Below are positions 11,643 to 21,240 of a DNA stretch of 64,000 bases, in pieces. Numbering within the stretch: position 1 is the stretch's first letter; each line of letters starts with the position of its first letter. Both the position numbers and the translations under genes were made by a program. The notes under the pieces are model-generated. The model was given only the letters and a program-made list of their open reading frames with translations. It was not told where the DNA came from and made no database searches. The stretch is from positions 62,001-126,000 of the forward strand of contig NZ_NESC01000008.1 in NCBI RefSeq assembly GCF_003063575.1, read 5' to 3'. The stretch is from Limnohabitans sp. Jir72 (GTDB taxonomy: Bacteria > Pseudomonadota > Gammaproteobacteria > Burkholderiales > Burkholderiaceae_C).

Positions 11643-11677
11643 ATGGCCAGACCGTTTTCATGGCCTGGTTTTTTTGT

Positions 11678-12790
11678 TCAACGAAGTTCGTTGGCAATCA
11701 ATTTCAAGATGCGTTCAGCATTGCTGGCTTCTTCTGCTTGGCCGTTGGCGTCCATCACCTGGATTTGACTCGAATTTTCAGCTTTGGATGTCAATGTGAC
11801 GCGGTAACGTGACAAAGCAGTGACTTCTTTTTTGCTGCTGAACAAGCGATCAAAGAAGCCCGGTTCTTGTCCCGCAGTGCCAGGTGCAACATAACGAACG
11901 AAATAAACCCCTTTGGCGCGGTCGCGGTCCTCTACTGTGAAGCCGCTGCGGTCCAGTGCCACACCCGTGCGACGCCATGCACGGTCGAGGCTGTCATTCA
12001 ATGCAATCCCGGGTTGCCCATCGATCGTCGTGACGGGTGTTCCGGTCGCCTTGATGTCACCCGCAATGGCTGTTTTTGCTGCGTCGGGTGTTGCACCCAG
12101 TTTGATCATCAAACGGCGCAGGAATTCAATTTCCAACTCAGCATCGCTGGCGCGTGGTTGCCAGATGGTGGTGGTCTTCTGGGCGTTGGAATAGTTTTCC
12201 ACCATGCCGCGGTGTGTGATGTAGATTTCGACAGCGCCTTGTGCATTGCGTTCAATGCGTGTGCGGAACTTGTCGCGCTCACCGGTTGAATACAAGCCGT
12301 CCAATACTTTGCCCAAGTTGCGGCGAATGAAGTCTTGCGGCAGTTTGGCGCGATTTTCAGCCCAATCGGTTTCGATGATGCCCACATCTTGGGCTTCTGT
12401 CACCAATGAAAAGCCGTTGGTTTTCCAGAACTCAATGATGGGTTCCCAAACTTTGTCGGCTGGGCGAGCCACAACCAACCAGCGTTGGTTGCCTTGGCGT
12501 TCCATCTTCACGTCACCCATCACGTTGGTGGCGGTGCCTGCATCGTTCACTTTGCCTGCAGCGCTTTGAAAGCCAGACGCTGTGGCTGACGTGCTCTCCA
12601 ATGTGTAACGTGATTCCTTGCGCAATTGGGTCAAGTCCGGAGGGACCTCGAGCGTACTGGCTTTGCTGGCACTTTTGTAGTTGATCTTGTCTTCTTCCAG
12701 AACGCCGCAGGCGCTGAGCAAAATGGCCACCGCCGCCACAGTGGTTCTGCGTTGGATTGTCAAAAATTTGGACTTGGGGAAACGGTTCAC
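11678..12790 (-). CDS. bamC: Outer membrane assembly lipoprotein BamC
   Basis: BamC (NlpB) is a lipoprotein of the outer-membrane beta-barrel assembly complex. The 370-residue product has a signal peptide ending in the lipobox LLSAC (about residue 25), then the unstructured BamD-binding segment (NYKSASKASTLEVPPDLTQL). Two helix-grip domains follow, with LVVARPADKVWEPIIEFWKTNGF and GVALDRSGFTVEDRDRAKGVYFVRYV. GTG at 12790 is chosen because AAGGA lies 7 bases upstream and it places the signal peptide at the N-terminus; the longer open frame starts inside dapA. It is 20 bp downstream of dapA, the same order as in E. coli. Confidence 0.93.
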   Translation of the reverse strand: MNRFPKSKFLTIQRRTTVAAVAILLSACGVLEEDKINYKSASKASTLEVPPDLTQLRKESRYTLESTSATASGFQSAAGKVNDAGTATNVMGDVKMERQGNQRWLVVARPADKVWEPIIEFWKTNGFSLVTEAQDVGIIETDWAENRAKLPQDFIRRNLGKVLDGLYSTGERDKFRTRIERNAQGAVEIYITHRGMVENYSNAQKTTTIWQPRASDAELEIEFLRRLMIKLGATPDAAKTAIAGDIKATGTPVTTIDGQPGIALNDSLDRAWRRTGVALDRSGFTVEDRDRAKGVYFVRYVAPGTAGQEPGFFDRLFSSKKEVTALSRYRVTLTSKAENSSQIQVMDANGQAEEASNAERILKLIANELR

Positions 12791-12810
12791 AAAGGATCCT
12801 TCGGAAGAAT

Positions 12811-13707
12811 TCAAATCAGGCCACTGGCCTTCATAGCGGCCTCGACCACGGGGCGCAGCGACTCTGACAGCTCTGTCATGGGCAAGCGCAATGTGGGGCC
12901 GCACAGGCCCATGCGGTTCATGGCCCATTTCACAGGAATTGGATTGGCCTCGACAAACAGATTTTTGTGCATCGGCATCAGCTGGAACTGGATGCGCATC
13001 GCCTCGGCGATGTCGCCACGGATGGCGGCCATACACAACTCGTGCATCAGGCGTGGGGCCACGTTGGCCGTCACGCTCACGTTGCCTGCGCCACCGCAGA
13101 GCATCAAGGCCACAGCAGTCGGGTCATCGCCCGAATACACAGCGAATTCTTTGGGCAAGTCACGGATCAGCCATTGGGCGCGTTCGATGTTGCCGGTGGC
13201 TTCTTTGATGCCGACGATGCCGGGCACCTGAGCCAGGCGCAACACGGTGTCGTGTTGCAGATCAGCGACCGAGCGGCCGGGCACGTTGTAGAGGATCACC
13301 GGCAGATCGGGCGTGGCCTCGGCGATGGCGCGAAAGTGCAGGTACTGACCTTCTTGCGTGGGCTTGTTGTAGTAGGGCACGACCTGCAACTGGCAATCGG
13401 CACCGACCTTCTTGGCGAACTTGGCCAGCTCGATGGCCTCGGAGGTGGAGTTGGCGCCGCAACCGGCCATGATGGGCACGCGGCCCGCCGACTGCTCGAC
13501 GGCCACACGGATGATCTCGCAATGTTCTTCGACATTGACCGTGGGGGATTCGCCCGTGGTGCCGACCACGCCAATGCAGTCGGTGCCTTCGGCCACATGC
13601 CAGTCGATCAGTTTGCGCAAGGTGGGGTAATCCACTTTGCCGTCTTCCAGCATGGGGGTGATCAGGGCAGGAATACTGCCTTTGATGGGGCGAAATTCGG
13701 TGGTCAT
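12811..13707 (-). CDS. dapA: 4-hydroxy-tetrahydrodipicolinate synthase
   Basis: DapA condenses pyruvate with aspartate semialdehyde, the first step committed to lysine and diaminopimelate. The 298-residue protein has [10 protein letters not shown], the catalytic tyrosine in ILYNVPGRS, the Schiff-base lysine in VGIKEATGN and the YSGDDPTA motif. Length is typical. It is the upstream gene of the dapA-bamC pair. Confidence 0.98.
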   Translation of the reverse strand: MTTEFRPIKGSIPALITPMLEDGKVDYPTLRKLIDWHVAEGTDCIGVVGTTGESPTVNVEEHCEIIRVAVEQSAGRVPIMAGCGANSTSEAIELAKFAKKVGADCQLQVVPYYNKPTQEGQYLHFRAIAEATPDLPVILYNVPGRSVADLQHDTVLRLAQVPGIVGIKEATGNIERAQWLIRDLPKEFAVYSGDDPTAVALMLCGGAGNVSVTANVAPRLMHELCMAAIRGDIAEAMRIQFQLMPMHKNLFVEANPIPVKWAMNRMGLCGPTLRLPMTELSESLRPVVEAAMKASGLI

Positions 13708-13815
13708 GTCAGGGTGTTCTGAGCGAAAAAGGACATTCTAACGACAGTGCGCAGAATTTTCGGGCGGTCAAGGCCCCGGATGTCACCAGAAGTGACGGCG
13801 CATTCAGGCGACGGT

Positions 13816-14361
13816 TCAGTGAGAGGCCAGGTGCCAACGCACCGGTTCACCCGACGGGGCAGCACGCACAGCCGCGATCCGTTGCACAAATCGGTCTGGC
13901 GAGGCTTCAAAACCGTCCTCGTAGGCCACTGTGCGCAAACCCACCGTGGCGCTGAGCAGCTCACCCGGTTGCAATAAAAAGTCGGCCCGAGAAGGTTTGC
14001 CGACCGTTTCGTTGCCTGTGGTGAATGTTTCGTAAATCAGCACGCCGCCTTCGGCCACGCTGTGCACCAGGGCGGGCAGCAGGGGCCGCCACAGGTAATT
14101 CGTCACCACCACGGCGTCGAAAGTCTGGCCCGCAAAAGGCCAAGGACCGTTTTCGATATCGGCCAGCACCGTTTGGCCAGTGGGGGCGGCCAGGGCCAAA
14201 GCCGCTTCGTTGCGGTCAACGCCGGTGACTGGGTGGCCCAGTGCCGCCAAAAAACGCATGTGGCGGCCCGCGCCGCAGGCCACATCCAGCACACGGCCTT
14301 GGAGGCGGATCAAATGGGCCCAACGCTGGACCCAGGCAGAAGGATGTTCAGTGCCGTGCAT
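13816..14361 (-). CDS. Class I SAM-dependent methyltransferase
   Basis: The 181-residue product is a compact Rossmann-fold methyltransferase. Motif I is VLDVACGAGRHMRFL (about residues 30-44), the acidic end of beta-2 is VTGVDRNEAAL, and motif IV is FDAVVVTNYLW. No substrate-recognition domain is visible, so the substrate is unknown; it looks like the TehB/Methyltransf_12 class. ATG at 14361 starts the domain. It is last in a minus-strand group after the MFS transporter and a 46-residue membrane protein, 11 bp downstream of the latter, and is probably cotranscribed with both. Confidence 0.8.
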   Translation of the reverse strand: MHGTEHPSAWVQRWAHLIRLQGRVLDVACGAGRHMRFLAALGHPVTGVDRNEAALALAAPTGQTVLADIENGPWPFAGQTFDAVVVTNYLWRPLLPALVHSVAEGGVLIYETFTTGNETVGKPSRADFLLQPGELLSATVGLRTVAYEDGFEASPDRFVQRIAAVRAAPSGEPVRWHLASH

Positions 14362-14372
14362 CGTCAATTCAT

Positions 14373-14513
14373 TCAAAAACAAGCCCACAGCTGTTCGGAC
14401 AGCATGATCAGCATGTCCGGGCGCTGGTAAAGCCAAACCACGCCGGCCATGACCACGGTCAGCGCCGTCCATGCCAAGGCGCGTCGCCAGATGGGCTTGG
14501 GGGTGTGGTGCAT
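14373..14513 (-). CDS. Small single-helix membrane protein (46 aa)
   Basis: The open frame from ATG at 14513 to TGA at 14373 encodes 46 residues: a basic N-terminus (MHHTPKPIWRRALAW), one membrane helix (ALTVVMAGVVWLY, about residues 17-29), a short linker and a tail ending MLSEQLWACF. It fits exactly between the MFS gene (5-bp gap) and the methyltransferase gene (11-bp gap) on the same strand. That placement, and the clean membrane topology, are the reasons for calling it. Function unknown; it may be a small accessory of the transporter, but nothing in the sequence proves that. Confidence 0.6.
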   Translation of the reverse strand: MHHTPKPIWRRALAWTALTVVMAGVVWLYQRPDMLIMLSEQLWACF

Positions 14514-14518
14514 GCGCC

Positions 14519-15730
14519 TCAAGCCGCCTGAAGGGGCTTGCGCACAATCGCGCTCTCGAGTACTGGCAGGTTCACCAGTGCGGCAAACACACCCAGCGCA
14601 ATGGCCAAGTACCAGACGATGTCGTAGCTGCCCGTCTTGTCATACAGGTAGCCGCCCAGCCACACGCCCATGAAAGAGCCGATCTGGTGGCTGAAGAAGA
14701 TGAAGCCGCCCAGCATGGACAAATGCGATACGCCAAAAATCTGCGCCACCGCCGCGTTGGTGGGCGGCACGGTGGACAGCCACAGCAAGCCCATGACGGC
14801 CGAGAACAGGTACACGCTGGTGGGCGTGAGGGGGGCCAGCAGGAACAGCACGATCGCCACCGAACGCGAGAAATAAATCGTCGCCAGGATTTTCTTTTTG
14901 GCCATCTTCTGGCCCAGCGTGCCCGCGATGTAGGTGCCAAAGACGTTGAACAAACCGATCAGCGCCAAGGCATAACTGGCCACCTGGGGCGGCAAACCGT
15001 GGTCCTTGAGGTAGCTGGGCATGTGCACGCCGATGAACACCACTTGGAAGCCGCACACAAAATAGCCCGCCATCAAGAGCTGAAAGCTGGGGTATTTGAA
15101 GGCCTCCGCCAGTGCCTGGCCAATGCTCTGCTCGCGTTTGACTTGCCCGGGCGCATGGAGGGCGGGTTCACGCAAGCCCCAAGCCAGCGGAATGATCAAA
15201 AAGGTGGCCGCTGCCAGAATCTGCAAAGCACTTTGCCAGCCTGCGTTGCTGATCAATATGCCTTCGACCGGCACCATCAGGAACTGCCCGAAGCTGCCCG
15301 CCGCCGCCGCAATGCCCATGGCCCACGAGCGCCGCTCGGCCGGTACATTGCGCCCGATGACGCCGTAAATCACGGCGTAAGTGGTGCCTGCTTGGGCGGT
15401 GCCAATGATCACACCGGTGAACAAAGCAAACAGCCAAGGCGTGGTCGCTTGCGACATGCCCACCAGGCCCACCGCATAGAGCAGGGCGCCCACAATGATC
15501 ACGCGGAAAGCGCCAAACCGGTCGGCCACCATGCCCGCAAAAATGCCCATGAAACCCCAAGCCAGGTTCTGGATGGCCATGGCCATGGCGAATTCCTGGC
15601 GCCCCCAGCCCTGGGATTGGGTGACCGGTTGCAGCCACAGGCCAAAGCCGTGGCGGATGCCCATGGACAGGGTGACGATGGCGGCGCCGCAAGCCAGCAC
15701 CTGGAACAAAGAAAGGGGTTTGTGTTGCAT
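14519..15730 (-). CDS. MFS transporter
   Basis: The 403-residue protein has the 12-helix pattern of the major facilitator superfamily. The loop 2-3 signature is GMVADRFGAFRV, a proline-containing helix 5 lies near GSFGQFLMVPVEG, and the central cytoplasmic loop is at about residues 195-215. It resembles monocarboxylate/OFA-type transporters. The substrate is not predictable. ATG at 15730 precedes the first helix. It heads the short operon with the 46-residue protein and the methyltransferase, and is divergent from parE across 109 bp. Confidence 0.88.
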   Translation of the reverse strand: MQHKPLSLFQVLACGAAIVTLSMGIRHGFGLWLQPVTQSQGWGRQEFAMAMAIQNLAWGFMGIFAGMVADRFGAFRVIIVGALLYAVGLVGMSQATTPWLFALFTGVIIGTAQAGTTYAVIYGVIGRNVPAERRSWAMGIAAAAGSFGQFLMVPVEGILISNAGWQSALQILAAATFLIIPLAWGLREPALHAPGQVKREQSIGQALAEAFKYPSFQLLMAGYFVCGFQVVFIGVHMPSYLKDHGLPPQVASYALALIGLFNVFGTYIAGTLGQKMAKKKILATIYFSRSVAIVLFLLAPLTPTSVYLFSAVMGLLWLSTVPPTNAAVAQIFGVSHLSMLGGFIFFSHQIGSFMGVWLGGYLYDKTGSYDIVWYLAIALGVFAALVNLPVLESAIVRKPLQAA

Positions 15731-15839
15731 CCTTGGACTGTAACCAATCCCGCCAGAAGCCGTCGTCCCGCAAAAGACCGGCATGAATACTGTTTATTCA
15801 TCCAGCTTCGCGGCGCAATTCCCACTACAATCCGCCACC

Positions 15840-17822
15840 ATGGCCACCCAATCTACTGTCAAAACTTCCAATGAGTACTCCGAAGGCTCGATCCGCGTCT
15901 TGAAGGGCCTGGAGCCCGTCAAACAACGCCCGGGCATGTACACCCGCACTGACAACCCGCTGCACATCATTCAAGAGGTGCTGGACAACGCCGCCGACGA
16001 GGCGTTGGCGGGTTACGGCAAAAAGATCAAAGTCATCTTGCACTTGGATGGATCGGTCAGCATCGAAGACGATGGCCGGGGCATCCCCTTTGGCCTGCAC
16101 CCCGAAGAAAACGCCCCCGTGATCGAGCTGGTGTTCACCCGCCTGCACGCGGGTGGCAAGTTTGACAAGGGCAAGGGCGGGGCTTACAGCTTCTCGGGCG
16201 GCCTGCACGGCGTGGGCGTGAGCGTGACCAACGCGCTGTCCAAGCGCCTGGAAGCGACCAGTTACCGTGAAGGCAAAGTGGCCACGCTGGCGTTTTCAGC
16301 GGGTGATGTGATCGAGCCGCTGGTGGCCCGTGCGACAGGCGAAGGCGACCGCAAACAAGGCACCACCGTGCGTGCTTGGCCCGACGCCAAATACTTCGAA
16401 TCCAGCAACCTGCCCATGCATGAGCTGACGCACCTGTTGCGCAGCAAAGCCGTGCTCATGCCGGGCGTCACGGTGACTTTGGTGAACGAGAAAACCAAAG
16501 AAACCCAGCAGTGGCAGTACAAAGCCGGTCTACGCGACTACCTGACGCAAACGCTGAACGGCGACCCGGTCATCCCGCTGTTTGAAGGCGAAGGCTTTGC
16601 CGATGCCAACCACGACAGCTTTGCCGAAGGCGAGGGCGCTTCGTGGGCCGTGGCCTTCACCGAAGACGGCGCACCGGTGCGCGAGAGCTACGTCAACCTG
16701 ATTCCCACCAGCGCAGGCGGCACACACGACAGCGGCTTGCGCGATGGCCTGTTCACCGCCGTCAAGAGCTTCATCGAGCTGCATGGTCTGCTGCCCAAGG
16801 GCGTCAAGCTCATGCCCGAAGACGTGTTCGCCCGCGCCAGCTATGTGCTGAGCGCCAAGGTGCTGGACCCGCAGTTTCAAGGCCAGATCAAGGAGCGCTT
16901 GAACTCGCGCGACGCGGTGCGGTTGGTTTCGAGCTTCGTGCGCCCGGCGCTGGAGTTGTGGCTCAACGAGCATGTGGACTACGGCAAAAAACTGGCTGAA
17001 CTCGCCATCAAGGCCGCACAAACCCGCCAAAAAGCGGGCCAGAAGGTCGAAAAACGCAAGAGTTCGGGCGTGGCCGTGCTGCCCGGCAAACTGACCGACT
17101 GCGAGAGCAAAGACATCTTGCACAACGAGGTGTTTTTGGTCGAGGGCGACTCGGCCGGGGGCAGTGCCAAGATGGGCCGCAACAAAGAGAGCCAAGCCAT
17201 CTTGCCCCTGCGCGGCAAGGTGCTCAACACCTGGGAGGTCGACCGCGATCGCTTGTTTGCCAACAACGAAATTCACGACATTTCGGTGGCCATCGGCGTG
17301 GACCCGCACGGGCCCCATGACAACCCTGACATGAGCAACCTGCGCTACGGCAAGGTTTGCATCTTGTCTGATGCGGACGTGGACGGCTCGCACATCCAGG
17401 TCTTGCTGCTCACGCTGTTCTTCCGCCATTTCCCCAAGCTGATCGAAGCGGGTCACCTGTATGTGGCGCGGCCTCCTTTGTTCCGGGTCGATGCGCCTGC
17501 TCGCGGCAAAAAGCCCGCGTCCAAAGCCTATGCGCTGGACGAGGGTGAACTCACCGCCATCATCGACAAGCTGCGCAAAGACGGCGTGAAAGAAGGCGGC
17601 TGGAGCATCAGCCGCTTCAAGGGCCTGGGCGAGATGAGCGCCGAGCAGCTGTGGGACACCACGCTCAACCCCGACACGCGCCGCCTGCTGCCCATCGAGC
17701 TGGGCCCGTTGGACAACGCCGGCACCGAAAGCCTGATGACCCAGCTCATGGGCAAAGGCGAAGCCGCCGCCCGCCGCGAGTTGATGGAACTGCACGGCGA
17801 CAGCATCGAAATTGACGTGTGA
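15840..17822 (+). CDS. parE: DNA topoisomerase IV subunit B
   Basis: ParE is the ATPase half of topoisomerase IV, which unlinks daughter chromosomes. The 660-residue product has the GHKL ATPase domain (VLDNAADEALAG, DDGRGIPFGLHP, YSFSGGLHGVGVSVTNAL) and the transducer. The TOPRIM domain has EGDSAGGSAKMGR and the metal-binding DADVDGSHIQVLL, and the protein ends with the SRFKGLGEM block. It lacks the roughly 170-residue insert seen in gammaproteobacterial GyrB, which supports ParE. ATG at 15840 starts the conserved region. It is followed by parC after 87 bp. Confidence 0.95.
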   Translation: MATQSTVKTSNEYSEGSIRVLKGLEPVKQRPGMYTRTDNPLHIIQEVLDNAADEALAGYGKKIKVILHLDGSVSIEDDGRGIPFGLHPEENAPVIELVFTRLHAGGKFDKGKGGAYSFSGGLHGVGVSVTNALSKRLEATSYREGKVATLAFSAGDVIEPLVARATGEGDRKQGTTVRAWPDAKYFESSNLPMHELTHLLRSKAVLMPGVTVTLVNEKTKETQQWQYKAGLRDYLTQTLNGDPVIPLFEGEGFADANHDSFAEGEGASWAVAFTEDGAPVRESYVNLIPTSAGGTHDSGLRDGLFTAVKSFIELHGLLPKGVKLMPEDVFARASYVLSAKVLDPQFQGQIKERLNSRDAVRLVSSFVRPALELWLNEHVDYGKKLAELAIKAAQTRQKAGQKVEKRKSSGVAVLPGKLTDCESKDILHNEVFLVEGDSAGGSAKMGRNKESQAILPLRGKVLNTWEVDRDRLFANNEIHDISVAIGVDPHGPHDNPDMSNLRYGKVCILSDADVDGSHIQVLLLTLFFRHFPKLIEAGHLYVARPPLFRVDAPARGKKPASKAYALDEGELTAIIDKLRKDGVKEGGWSISRFKGLGEMSAEQLWDTTLNPDTRRLLPIELGPLDNAGTESLMTQLMGKGEAAARRELMELHGDSIEIDV

Positions 17823-17832
17823 CGAATTCCCC

Positions 17833-17895
17833 GTAGGAGCCCACCCCGTGGGCGAAATGTCTGAGCAAATCCAACGCCCGCAGGCAGGCTCCTAC
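17833..17895. repeat. REP-like repeat, family B, inverted pair between parE and parC
   Basis: GTAGGAGCCCACCCCGTGGGCGA at 17833-17855 is followed by an inverted, slightly diverged copy CGCCCGCAGGCAGGCTCCTAC at 17875-17895, so the whole 63 bp can fold on itself. Each unit also contains its own hairpin (GCCCAC/GTGGGC). The same unit is arrayed at 31274-31609. Confidence 0.8.
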
Positions 17896-17909
17896 CCTGA
17901 AAGAACCTG

Positions 17910-20285
17910 ATGACCACTGACCTCTTAACCCCCGAAACCACCGCCGCCCCCGAAGGCGACCATTTGGGCGCTTACGCCCAGCGGGCCTATTTGGAATACG
18001 CGCTGTCCGTCGTCAAAGGCCGCGCCTTGCCCGATGTGTGCGACGGTCAAAAGCCGGTGCAGCGGCGCATTTTGTATTCGATGGACCGCATGGGTTTGTC
18101 TTACAGCGGCCCCAACAACAACACCGCCGCCAAGCCGGTCAAAAGCGCCCGTGTGGTGGGCGATGTGCTGGGCCGTTACCACCCGCACGGCGACACCGCC
18201 GCATACGACGCTCTGGTGCGCATGGCGCAGGACTTTTCGCAGCGCTACCCACTCATCGACGGGCAGGGCAACTTTGGCAGCCGTGACGGCGATGGCGCTG
18301 CCGCCATGCGTTACACCGAAGCGCGCTTGTCGCGCATCACCAGCTTGCTGCTGGATGAGATCGACATGGGCACGGTCGACTTCATCCCCAACTACGACGG
18401 CTCGACCGAAGAGCCGCGCCAGCTGCCCGCCCGTTTGCCCTTCAGCTTGCTCAACGGCGCCAGCGGCATTGCCGTGGGTTTGGCCACCGAGATCCCCAGC
18501 CACAACCTGCGCGAAGTGGCCGATGCCTGTGTCGCTTTGATCCGCAACGACAAGCTGAGCGACAGCGAGTTGATGGCCATCATCCCCGGCCCCGATTACC
18601 CCGGTGGCGGCCAGATCATCAGTCCGGCCAGCGACATTGCCGACGCGTACCGCACGGGGCGCGGCAGCCTCAAAGTGCGCGCCCGCTGGAAGATCGAAGA
18701 ACTCGCCCGTGGCCAATGGCAGCTGGTCGTGACCGAACTGCCGCAAGGCGTCAGTTCGCAGCGCGTGCTCGAAGAGATCGAAGAACTCACCAACCCCAAA
18801 GTCAAAGCCGGTAAAAAAGCGCTCAGCGCCGACCAGGTGTTGCTCAAAGCCAGCATGTTGGCCGTCCTCGATGTGGTGCGCGACGAATCGAGCAAAGACG
18901 CTGCCGTGCGCCTGGTGTTCGAACCCAAGACCAGCCGCATCGAACAGCAAGAACTCATCACCGCCTTGCTGGCGCACACCAGCCTGGAGACGTCTGCGCC
19001 CATCAACATGACCTCGGTCGGCATTGACGGCAAACCGATTCAAAAATCCATGCGCCAGATGCTGCTGGAGTGGATCAGCTTCCGCCAGACCACCATCACC
19101 CGCCGCAGCCAGCACCGCCTGAACAAAGTGCTGGACCGCATCCACATTCTGGAAGGCCGCCAGCTGGTCTTGCTCAACATCGACGAGGTGATCCGCATCA
19201 TCCGCCAGAGCGACGAGCCCAAGCCTGCGCTGATCGAATTTTTCAAACTCAGCGACCGCCAGGCCGAAGACATCCTGGAGATTCGCCTGCGCCAATTGGC
19301 CCGGCTGGAGGCCATCAAGATCGAACAAGAGCTGAGCGAGCTGCGCGAAGAGCAAGGCAAGCTCGAAGAGATTTTGGGCAGCCCCGCCGCGCTTCGTCGC
19401 CTCATGATCAAGGAGATCGAAGCGGACGCCAAAACCTTTGCCGACCCACGCCGCACGCTGATCCAGGAAGAGAAAAAAGCCGTGGCCGAAGTCAAGGTGG
19501 TGGACGAGCCGGTGACGGTGGTCGTCTCGGAAAAAGGCTGGGTGCGCGCTCGGACTGGCCACGGCCACGACGCCACGAGCTTTGCCTTCAAGGCGGGCGA
19601 CGGCCTCTATGGCACCTTCGAGTGCCGCACGGTGGACACGCTGCTGATCTTCGGCACGGCCAAAAATGGGACAGGCCGCATCTACAGCGTGCCCGTGGCC
19701 ACACTGCCCGGCGCACGCGGCGATGGCCAGCCGATCACCACGCTCATCGACCTGGACACCGGCACTCAGCCAGCCCACTACTTTGCAGGCCCGGCCCACG
19801 CCACGCTGCTGCTCAGCGGCTCCGGCGGTTATGGTTTCATGGCCTCGGTCGAGAACATGATCTCGCGCAACAAAGCGGGCAAAGCCTTCATCAGCCTGGG
19901 CGAGGGTGAAACCGTGTGCGCCCCCAGCCATGTGAGTGGCAGCAGTGCCACCGTGCCTGCCGACAAGCAGCCCATGCCCGCTGCCACCAGCGTCTGCTGC
20001 GCCAGCACCGGCGGTCGTGTGTTGACGTTTGAGATCAGCGAACTCAAGACCATGGAAAAAGGCGGCCGGGGCCTCATGCTCATCGACTTGGAAGCCAAAG
20101 ACACTTTGGCCGGTGCTGCGGCCTACACCCGCAGCGTGAAGATCGAAGGCATTGGCCGAGGCGGCAAAGAGCGCGAAGAAACGCTGGAAATCCGCAGCCT
20201 GAACAACGCCAAAGCGGCACGGGCCAAAAAGGGCCGCGTGGCGGACTTGGGCTTCAAGCCGAACCGCGTGACGCGGGTGGAGTGA
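17910..20285 (+). CDS. parC: DNA topoisomerase IV subunit A
   Basis: ParC is the DNA-cutting subunit of topoisomerase IV. The 791-residue product begins with [35 protein letters not shown]. The winged-helix region has [21 protein letters not shown], and the catalytic tyrosine is in [12 protein letters not shown] coiled-coil tower region lies at about residues 340-490. The C-terminal beta-propeller is short and lacks a clear GyrA box, as expected for ParC. Pairing with parE supports the assignment over gyrA. Confidence 0.96.
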   Translation: MTTDLLTPETTAAPEGDHLGAYAQRAYLEYALSVVKGRALPDVCDGQKPVQRRILYSMDRMGLSYSGPNNNTAAKPVKSARVVGDVLGRYHPHGDTAAYDALVRMAQDFSQRYPLIDGQGNFGSRDGDGAAAMRYTEARLSRITSLLLDEIDMGTVDFIPNYDGSTEEPRQLPARLPFSLLNGASGIAVGLATEIPSHNLREVADACVALIRNDKLSDSELMAIIPGPDYPGGGQIISPASDIADAYRTGRGSLKVRARWKIEELARGQWQLVVTELPQGVSSQRVLEEIEELTNPKVKAGKKALSADQVLLKASMLAVLDVVRDESSKDAAVRLVFEPKTSRIEQQELITALLAHTSLETSAPINMTSVGIDGKPIQKSMRQMLLEWISFRQTTITRRSQHRLNKVLDRIHILEGRQLVLLNIDEVIRIIRQSDEPKPALIEFFKLSDRQAEDILEIRLRQLARLEAIKIEQELSELREEQGKLEEILGSPAALRRLMIKEIEADAKTFADPRRTLIQEEKKAVAEVKVVDEPVTVVVSEKGWVRARTGHGHDATSFAFKAGDGLYGTFECRTVDTLLIFGTAKNGTGRIYSVPVATLPGARGDGQPITTLIDLDTGTQPAHYFAGPAHATLLLSGSGGYGFMASVENMISRNKAGKAFISLGEGETVCAPSHVSGSSATVPADKQPMPAATSVCCASTGGRVLTFEISELKTMEKGGRGLMLIDLEAKDTLAGAAAYTRSVKIEGIGRGGKEREETLEIRSLNNAKAARAKKGRVADLGFKPNRVTRVE

Positions 20286-20325
20286 CGGGTTGAAGCAGAG
20301 CCCCCTTCTTGCTTAATTTTTAAGC

Positions 20326-20358
20326 ACGCCCCGCCAGCCCAAGCGGGGCGTGGTTTTT
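20326..20358 (+). terminator. Intrinsic terminator after parC
   Basis: Perfect 9-bp stem ACGCCCCGC/GCGGGGCGT (20326-20334 with 20343-20351) is followed by GGTTTTT. The rest of the 272-bp gap up to the cytochrome gene holds no gene that could be supported. Confidence 0.88.
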
Positions 20359-20557
20359 GCAGCTTATCCCTGCACTTGTCCACACCTTTGGGCACGGACT
20401 TTGGGGACAGTTCAGGTGCGTGATTCGTCGCTCAGGTCACGTCGTGAGCATTGGCCGCCTGACCAGGTACAGCTTCCAATGCGGCGTTGAATGTGTTTTA
20501 GCTGGCGTTTTTGGCCTGTCTCACTTCAATTGAAGGGCCAGCTTTCAGGTGCGTAGA

Positions 20558-21151
20558 TCAACGCAGACTGGTGATGAAGTGCGCGAGGTTTTCGATGTCT
20601 TTTTCGGACAAGGTTTGCGCCACGCTGGTCATGTTGCCAGCGTCGTTGGTGCGGGTGCGTGCTTTGAAATCGGTCATCTGTTTGACGATGTACTCGTATT
20701 GCTGACCCGCCACGCGTGGAATTTCGTTTTGGCCCGCAAAGCCACCCAAGTGGCACATGGCGCACAGGGTTTCATCGGCTTTGGCGCGTCCGAGGGCGAT
20801 CTTGGCGTCGTCGGTTTTGTAGGTGGAGGGCTTGGCTTTTTGTGCTGCAAAGTAGTTGCCGATGTCGATCATGTCTTGACGGCTCAAGGGCGACGCCATG
20901 GCGGTCATGACGGCATGGTTGCGGCGGCCTTCTTTGTAGTCTTTGAGCTGAACATAGATGTAGCGCCACGATTGGCCCGCCAAATTTGGAAATTCGCCAT
21001 GGCTTGAGTTGCCATCGACCCCGTGGCAGGCGGCACACACTTGGGCTTTGGCTTTGCCGTTTTGAATGTCTTGTTCTGAGGGCTGGGCCTGTGCTTGAAA
21101 CGTCAAAGCAGACAGGGCCCACAAGAGCAGAGAGGTGATGCGCAAATTCAT
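20558..21151 (-). CDS. Periplasmic diheme cytochrome c (c4-like)
   Basis: The 197-residue protein has a cleavable signal peptide (MNLRITSLLLWALSALTFQAQA) and two CXXCH heme sites, Cys39-Cys42-His43 (CAACH) and Cys130-Cys133-His134 (CAMCH). Each lies in a cytochrome c domain of about 90 residues with a candidate methionine axial ligand downstream. The arrangement is that of cytochrome c4-type electron carriers. It is encoded directly downstream of the PQQ alcohol dehydrogenase on the same strand and is therefore the likely electron acceptor. Single-heme XoxG is the usual partner in methylotrophs, so a diheme partner is notable. A strong hairpin separates the two genes and may lower its expression relative to the dehydrogenase. 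Confidence 0.9.
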   Translation of the reverse strand: MNLRITSLLLWALSALTFQAQAQPSEQDIQNGKAKAQVCAACHGVDGNSSHGEFPNLAGQSWRYIYVQLKDYKEGRRNHAVMTAMASPLSRQDMIDIGNYFAAQKAKPSTYKTDDAKIALGRAKADETLCAMCHLGGFAGQNEIPRVAGQQYEYIVKQMTDFKARTRTNDAGNMTSVAQTLSEKDIENLAHFITSLR

Positions 21152-21170
21152 GGCGGTATGTGGCAAGTTT

Positions 21171-21210
21171 TGAAAATGAAAAAATGGCCACCACAAAGGG
21201 TGGCCATTTT
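21171..21210 (-). terminator. Intrinsic terminator/attenuator between dehydrogenase and cytochrome genes
   Basis: Perfect 12-bp stem AAAATGGCCACC/GGTGGCCATTTT (21181-21192 with 21199-21210) has a 6-base loop. Read on the minus strand, the stem is followed by TTTTTTCATTTTC. It lies 30 bp past the dehydrogenase stop and 29 bp before the cytochrome start. Confidence 0.9.
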
Positions 21211-21240
21211 CAAGGCTGAGCTTCAGTGAGATCAGTGAGA

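Noticed and set aside
17925..19931. 668-codon open frame antisense to parC
   Set aside because: parC is certain on the other strand; the antisense product has no recognisable domain.
20411..20554. Direct repeat TTCAGGTGCGT at 20411-20421 and 20544-20554, considered as attachment-site-like ends
   Set aside because: Only 11 bp, no integrase or tRNA gene, and nothing mobile between the copies; chance occurrence is likely.
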